From Alphaproteobacteria bacterium (lineage in GTDB: Bacteria; Pseudomonadota; Alphaproteobacteria; UBA8366; GCA-2717185), in contig JBBDQU010000053.1 of NCBI GenBank assembly GCA_040905865.1, forward strand, positions 32,176-96,175: a DNA stretch of 64,000 nucleotides. Direction: 5' to 3'. Both the position numbers and the translations under genes were made by a program. Shown piece after piece: positions 59,768 through 64,000 of this stretch. Within the stretch, counting starts at the first letter, position 1, and every line of letters begins with the position of its first letter. The notes under the pieces were generated by a model. That model saw only the letters and a list, made by a program, of their open reading frames with translations. It was not told where the DNA came from and did no database searches.

Positions 59768-59796
59768 TTGACACCTGTCAGGGGGTGCAGTACATC
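59768..59796 (+). promoter_or_regulatory. Candidate promoter of tRNA-Asp
   Basis: TTGACA (59768-59773), 17-bp spacer, TACATC (59791-59796) 24 bp before the tRNA. Perfect -35 with a weak -10. Confidence 0.55.
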
Positions 59797-59819
59797 GTGC
59801 GGCCTGAATTTAGTCCCTT

Positions 59820-59896
<77 letters not shown>

Positions 59897-60115
59897 GTTC
59901 CCTGGAACCGGCAAATCATTGAAATAATAATACTATTGGGTCTAAACAGACATCATTCGGCGTATTTCCCACGGGGCGGAATATTCATTTGTTGAATGTT
60001 TGCTTCACGGGAAATTAACTTTATATTGATTACCGTCTCATGGCGTAGCGCATGGCAGTGCGGCGAGACAATCGAAACGGCGTTTCGCCGTTGAGGGATT
60101 CAAGGAGGGACAGTG

Positions 60116-60481
60116 ATGGATGGGCTGTTGCGGGAATACCTGCCGGTATTGATATTCCTGGCGATTGCTGTCGGCATTTCAGTCGCAATGCTTGTGGCGA
60201 GCGGTGTTCTGGCGCACCAGAAACCCGATTCTGAAAAGCTGTCCGCCTATGAATGCGGGTTCGAGGCATTCGACGATGCGCGCAGTCGCTTCGACGTGCG
60301 GTTTTATCTCGTCGCCATCCTGTTCATCATTTTCGATCTTGAAGTGGCGTTTCTGTTCCCCTGGGCGATCTCGCTGGGGGAAATCGGCTTGTTCGGCTTC
60401 TGGTCGATGATCATTTTCCTGGGGATACTGACCATCGGCTTTATCTACGAATGGCGTAAAGGGGCCCTGGAATGGGAATAG
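60116..60481 (+). CDS. nuoA: NADH-quinone oxidoreductase subunit A
   Basis: A 121-residue membrane subunit of complex I with three helices (about 7-30, 60-82, 88-110). The family signature [21 protein letters not shown] and [21 protein letters not shown] are present. GGAGGGACAGTG precedes ATG 60116; a GTG at 60113 is also in frame. Its 3' end overlaps nuoB by 10 bp. Confidence 0.97.
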   Translation: MDGLLREYLPVLIFLAIAVGISVAMLVASGVLAHQKPDSEKLSAYECGFEAFDDARSRFDVRFYLVAILFIIFDLEVAFLFPWAISLGEIGLFGFWSMIIFLGILTIGFIYEWRKGALEWE

Positions 60482-61008
60482 AAGTTCCCACGCACGCGCC
60501 CGGCGCGAAAGATCAGGCGGCGGCCATGCAACTCGTGACGGACACGCTGTCCGACAAGGGATTCATCGTCGCCAATGCCGATAAACTGGTGAACTGGGCG
60601 CGGACAGGGTCGCTCTGGCCGATGACTTTCGGTCTCGCCTGTTGCGCCGTTGAAATGATCCATGCCTATATGCCGCGCTACGATCTCGACCGGTTCGGCG
60701 TCGTGCCGCGCGGCAGCCCCCGACAGTCGGATGTCATGATCGTCGCGGGGACGCTGACCAACAAGATGGCGCCGGCGCTGCGCAAGGTTTACGACCAGAT
60801 GGCGGAGCCCCGGTGGGTGATCTCCATGGGATCCTGCGCCAATGGCGGCGGCTATTACCATTATTCCTATTCCGTCGTTCGCGGGTGCGACCGGGTCGTG
60901 CCTGTCGATATTTATGTGCCCGGCTGTCCGCCCACCGCGGAGGCGTTGGTTTACGGATTTCTACAGTTGCAGAAAAAAATCAGGCGGACCGGCACGATCG
61001 CGCGTTAA
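60472..61008 (+). CDS. nuoB: NADH-quinone oxidoreductase subunit B
   Basis: A 178-residue subunit that carries cluster N2 in the peripheral arm. Cluster ligands are in [31 protein letters not shown] and [14 protein letters not shown]-terminal 30 residues are extra and poorly conserved, as often in alphaproteobacteria. Overlaps nuoA and is 13 bp before nuoC. Confidence 0.97.
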   Translation: MGIEVPTHAPGAKDQAAAMQLVTDTLSDKGFIVANADKLVNWARTGSLWPMTFGLACCAVEMIHAYMPRYDLDRFGVVPRGSPRQSDVMIVAGTLTNKMAPALRKVYDQMAEPRWVISMGSCANGGGYYHYSYSVVRGCDRVVPVDIYVPGCPPTAEALVYGFLQLQKKIRRTGTIAR

Positions 61009-61021
61009 GTACGGGATTTCC

Positions 61022-61645
61022 ATGGACGAAGAAAATCAAGCCGCGCTCGAGGAATTAGGGGCGCATATCGCGGCTCAGTTGGGCACCGCCCTGCTGCGGC
61101 GCGGCCTGGCGAAGGATGAGCTTTTTATCGAGACCCGGGGCGAACACCTGCTACGGGTCATGAAGTTCCTGCGCGACGATTCGAACTGCCTGTTCAAGAG
61201 CCTCATGGATGTCTGCGGCGTCGATTTCCCCGAACTGGAAAAGCGGTTCGAGGTGAATTATAACCTGTTGAGCCACAAATATAACCAGCGTATCCGTGTG
61301 AAGGTCCGCACCGACGAGGATACGCCCGTGCCGTCCGTCGCCGGAATGTATCCGTCGGCGGGGTGGTTCGAACGCGAATGCTGGGACATGTACGGCGTTT
61401 TCTTTTCCGACCATGTCGACCTGCGCCGCATGCTGACCGATTACGGTTTCGAAGGGCATCCGCTACGCAAGGATTTTCCGCTAACGGGGTATGTCGAAGT
61501 ACGCTATGACGATGAACAACGCCGCGTCGTCTATGAACCGGTGAATCTGAAACAGGCGTTCCGGTCGTTCGATTTCCTCAGCCCCTGGGAGGGGATGACA
61601 CGGCAATTGCCCGGTGACGAGAAAGCGGAAGCGAGCAAGGACTGA
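61022..61645 (+). CDS. nuoC: NADH-quinone oxidoreductase subunit C
   Basis: A 207-residue soluble subunit (30 kDa family): [38 protein letters not shown] with the family signature, [25 protein letters not shown]-terminal 15 residues are charged. Its stop TGA shares one base with the nuoD ATG (TGATG). Confidence 0.96.
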   Translation: MDEENQAALEELGAHIAAQLGTALLRRGLAKDELFIETRGEHLLRVMKFLRDDSNCLFKSLMDVCGVDFPELEKRFEVNYNLLSHKYNQRIRVKVRTDEDTPVPSVAGMYPSAGWFERECWDMYGVFFSDHVDLRRMLTDYGFEGHPLRKDFPLTGYVEVRYDDEQRRVVYEPVNLKQAFRSFDFLSPWEGMTRQLPGDEKAEASKD

Positions 61646-62826
61646 TGGCGGCCGAAGCTGAAATCAAGAACCTGACCCTGAACTTCGGTCCGCAGCACCC
61701 GGCGGCCCACGGCGTGCTGCGCATGGTGATGGAAATGGACGGCGAAATTGTCGAACGCGTCGATCCGCATATCGGGCTGCTGCATCGCGGCACTGAAAAA
61801 CTGATTGAGTACAAAACCTATCTGCAGGCCATTCCGTATTTCGATCGTCTCGATTACGTTGCGCCCCTGTGCCAGGAGCACGCCTTCGTGCTTGCCGTCG
61901 AGAAACTGCTGGGGATCGAGGCGTCGCCGCGCGGCCAGTATATACGGGTCCTGTTTGCGGAACTTTCGCGGATCCTGAACCACCTGTTGAACGCACCGGC
62001 GCTGGCGCTCGATGTGGGCGCGATGACCCCCATGCTCTGGGCGTTCGAAGAACGCGAAAAACTGATGGAGTTCTACGAAGGGGTCAGCGGCGCGCGTCTG
62101 CATGCTGCCTACTATCGGGTCGGAGGTGTGCATCAGGATATGCCGGCCGGGATGGCCGACGATATCCTGGCATGGGCGGAACAGTTTCCGAAGTTCCTGG
62201 AAGATATGGAAACGATGCTGAACGAAAACCGTATCTTCAAGCAGCGGACCGTCGATATCGGCATTGTGTCCGCGGAAGACGCGATGGCATGGGGGTTCTC
62301 CGGGCCGATGCTGCGCGCCTCGGGCGTGCCGTGGGACCTGCGCAAGTCGCAGCCTTATGATGTGTACGACAGGATGGATTTCGACATTCCCATCGGCAGG
62401 AACGGGGACTGTTTCGACCGGTATCTCGTGCGTGTTGCGGAAATGCGCGAAAGCCTGAAGATCATGAAACAGTGCATCGCCGAAATGCCCGAAGGGCCGG
62501 TCATGAGCGAAGACGGCAAGGTCGCGCCGCCGAGCCGTTCCGATATGAAGCATTCGATGGAAGCACTGATTCATCATTTCAAGCTCTATACCGAAGGCTT
62601 CCACGTGCCGGCGGGCGAAACTTATACTGCTGTCGAGGCGCCAAAGGGCGAATTCGGCGTGTATCTGGTATCGGACGATACCAACAAACCCTATCGCTGC
62701 AAGATACGCGCACCGGGCTTCGCGCATCTGCAGGCGATGGATTTCATGTGCAAGGGCCACATGCTGGCCGATTCCGTGGCAATTCTCGGCGCCATGGATA
62801 TCGTGTTCGGCGAGGTTGACCGATAG
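61645..62826 (+). CDS. nuoD: NADH-quinone oxidoreductase subunit D
   Basis: A 393-residue subunit (49 kDa family) that lines the quinone site: [62 protein letters not shown], and C-terminal [19 protein letters not shown]. Full length. Starts at ATG 61645, coupled to nuoC. Confidence 0.97.
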   Translation: MAAEAEIKNLTLNFGPQHPAAHGVLRMVMEMDGEIVERVDPHIGLLHRGTEKLIEYKTYLQAIPYFDRLDYVAPLCQEHAFVLAVEKLLGIEASPRGQYIRVLFAELSRILNHLLNAPALALDVGAMTPMLWAFEEREKLMEFYEGVSGARLHAAYYRVGGVHQDMPAGMADDILAWAEQFPKFLEDMETMLNENRIFKQRTVDIGIVSAEDAMAWGFSGPMLRASGVPWDLRKSQPYDVYDRMDFDIPIGRNGDCFDRYLVRVAEMRESLKIMKQCIAEMPEGPVMSEDGKVAPPSRSDMKHSMEALIHHFKLYTEGFHVPAGETYTAVEAPKGEFGVYLVSDDTNKPYRCKIRAPGFAHLQAMDFMCKGHMLADSVAILGAMDIVFGEVDR

Positions 62827-62846
62827 GCGATGTGGATGATCAATCG

Positions 62847-63434
62847 ATGAGCGATATTTTTGAATTCTCGCCGGAAAACCTGAAGCGCGTCGAGGAAATC
62901 ATCGCCAGATATCCGGCCGGGCGGCAGGCGAGCGCGGTATTGCCGCTGCTCGATATTGCGCAGCGGCAGAATGATAATTACGCATCCGGCGCCGTGATTT
63001 CGGCGGTCGCGAAGCTCCTGGACATGCCGCGGATCCGGGTCGCAGAGGTCGCCAGCTTCTATACGATGATCAACACCGAGCCAGTGGGTAGATACCTGCT
63101 GCAGTTCTGCACGACGACGCCCTGCTGGCTGCGCGATTCGGCCGATGTCGTTTCGGCGACCGAAACGCATCTTGGTATTTCCTTTGGGGAAACGACCGGG
63201 GACGGAATGTTCACCATGCGGGAAGTCGAGTGTCTCGGCGCTTGCGTCAATGCGCCGATTGTCCAGATCAACGACGATATGTATGAGGATTTGACCGGGG
63301 GACGGATGGTGGAAATTCTCGACGCATTGCGGGCCGGGGATGTTCCGCCGCACGGGCCTCAGATCGAGCGGCAGACCTCGGCGCCCGTGGGCGGCCCGAC
63401 GACGCTGAACGATCTCGATTTTGCGAAAAGCTGA
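62847..63434 (+). CDS. nuoE: NADH-quinone oxidoreductase subunit E
   Basis: A 195-residue 24 kDa-family subunit binding the 2Fe-2S cluster N1a. Ligands lie in TTPCWLRDS and VECLGACVNAP (four Cys in the usual order: two spaced around the first site and CLGAC). Start ATG 62847 is the family start; GTG 62832 is an in-frame alternative. 20 bp after nuoD. Confidence 0.94.
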   Translation: MSDIFEFSPENLKRVEEIIARYPAGRQASAVLPLLDIAQRQNDNYASGAVISAVAKLLDMPRIRVAEVASFYTMINTEPVGRYLLQFCTTTPCWLRDSADVVSATETHLGISFGETTGDGMFTMREVECLGACVNAPIVQINDDMYEDLTGGRMVEILDALRAGDVPPHGPQIERQTSAPVGGPTTLNDLDFAKS

Positions 63435-63437
63435 CCG

Positions 63438-64000
63438 ATGCTTCAGGACAAGGACCGCATATTCACCAATCTCTACGGCCTGCACGATGCCGGGCTGACC
63501 GGTGCGCGTGCGCGCGGCGACTGGGACGGTACCAGCGGGATTATCGAGAAGGGTCGGGAATGGATCGTGGAGGAGATGAAATCCTCCGGCCTGCGCGGCC
63601 GTGGCGGCGCCGGGTTCCCGTCAGGTTTGAAGTGGTCCTTCATGCCAAAGGAAATCGGCGACCGGCCCCATTACCTCGTCGTGAACGCGGATGAAAGCGA
63701 GCCGGGCACCTGCAAGGACCGGGACATCCTGCGCCACGATCCGCACAAACTGGTCGAGGGCTGCCTGATCGCCGGTTTTGCCATGGGCGCGCATGCCGCC
63801 TATGTCTATGTGCGCGGCGAATTCTACAACGAAGCGGCGTCGCTGCAGCGTGCGGTGGACGAAGCCTATGAAGCGAAGCTGCTCGGACCCGATGCCTGCG
63901 GCACCGGATGGGCGTTCGATGTTTATGTGCATCGCGGCGCCGGCGCCTATATCTGCGGCGAGGAAACCGCGCTGCTGGAAAGCCTCGAGGGCAAGAAGGG
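63438..64000 (+). CDS. nuoF: NADH-quinone oxidoreductase subunit F (partial)
   Basis: The first 187 codons of the 51 kDa-family subunit, cut by the window edge. It binds NADH, FMN and cluster N3. [18 protein letters not shown] (FMN/NADH glycine-rich site), [16 protein letters not shown] and [17 protein letters not shown] are all present. Begins 3 bp after nuoE. The rest lies to the right. Confidence 0.97.
   Translation, partial: MLQDKDRIFTNLYGLHDAGLTGARARGDWDGTSGIIEKGREWIVEEMKSSGLRGRGGAGFPSGLKWSFMPKEIGDRPHYLVVNADESEPGTCKDRDILRHDPHKLVEGCLIAGFAMGAHAAYVYVRGEFYNEAASLQRAVDEAYEAKLLGPDACGTGWAFDVYVHRGAGAYICGEETALLESLEGKK

Overview
The window is GC-rich chromosomal DNA from an alphaproteobacterium, most like the Rhodospirillales and relatives. 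The best evidence is the block tig-clpP-clpX-lon-hupB-tRNA-Val-tRNA-Asp-nuoABCDEF at the right end, supported by an SCO1/MsrP redox locus, a DUF599 protein, a complete N-acetylglutaminylglutamine amide (NAGGN) osmolyte operon and many short-chain sugar-acid enzymes. No phage, transposase, CRISPR array or rRNA was seen. The left edge follows a strong terminator of an unseen gene and the right edge cuts nuoF.

Left part (1-11 kb): an AT-rich leader with a palindrome precedes a ParA-like ATPase, a ribbon-helix-helix partner and a PAS-like protein. Convergent to these is a minus-strand block with an OmpR-type response regulator, a HAMP histidine kinase, a secreted Cys-rich repeat protein (CNPC units), two related secreted Cys proteins, an SCO1 copper/thiol protein and the MsrP methionine sulfoxide reductase. 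I read this as a two-component-controlled envelope metal/redox defence locus; it is the strongest candidate for an undescribed system here. A DehI-type dehalogenase and a PAS-GGDEF-EAL protein follow.

11-22 kb: methyltransferase plus TPR-glycosyltransferase, alanine dehydrogenase, an ABM monooxygenase, nitroreductase, rhomboid protease, acyl-CoA synthetase, then three amide-bond hydrolases (aspartoacylase-like, ArgE, N-formylglutamate amidohydrolase) and NAD kinase. 22-28 kb: a partner-switching signalling module (RsbW-type kinase, CHASE2-PP2C phosphatase, MBL hydrolase, STAS antagonist) surrounding a FecR-like and an OmpA-like envelope pair.

28-42 kb: a SPINDLY-type O-GlcNAc transferase with a divergent methyltransferase, a pdxA remnant beside denD (D-erythronate dehydrogenase), the NAGGN trio behind a promoter that carries two palindromes, and a minus-strand group of uronate-dehydrogenase-like and FAH-family sugar-acid enzymes plus an M81 peptidase. 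42-52 kb: small proteins, a MarR/HlyD pair whose inner-membrane partner is missing, a decayed flavoprotein gene, an ICL/PEP-mutase enzyme, a helical-repeat periplasmic protein, DUF599, NAD(P)HX repair, malonyl-CoA decarboxylase and two small tandem paralogues.

52.6-64 kb: conserved housekeeping. tRNA-Leu, trigger factor, ClpXP and Lon form a protein quality-control island with sigma32-like sites before clpP and lon, followed by HU, two tRNAs and respiratory complex I genes.
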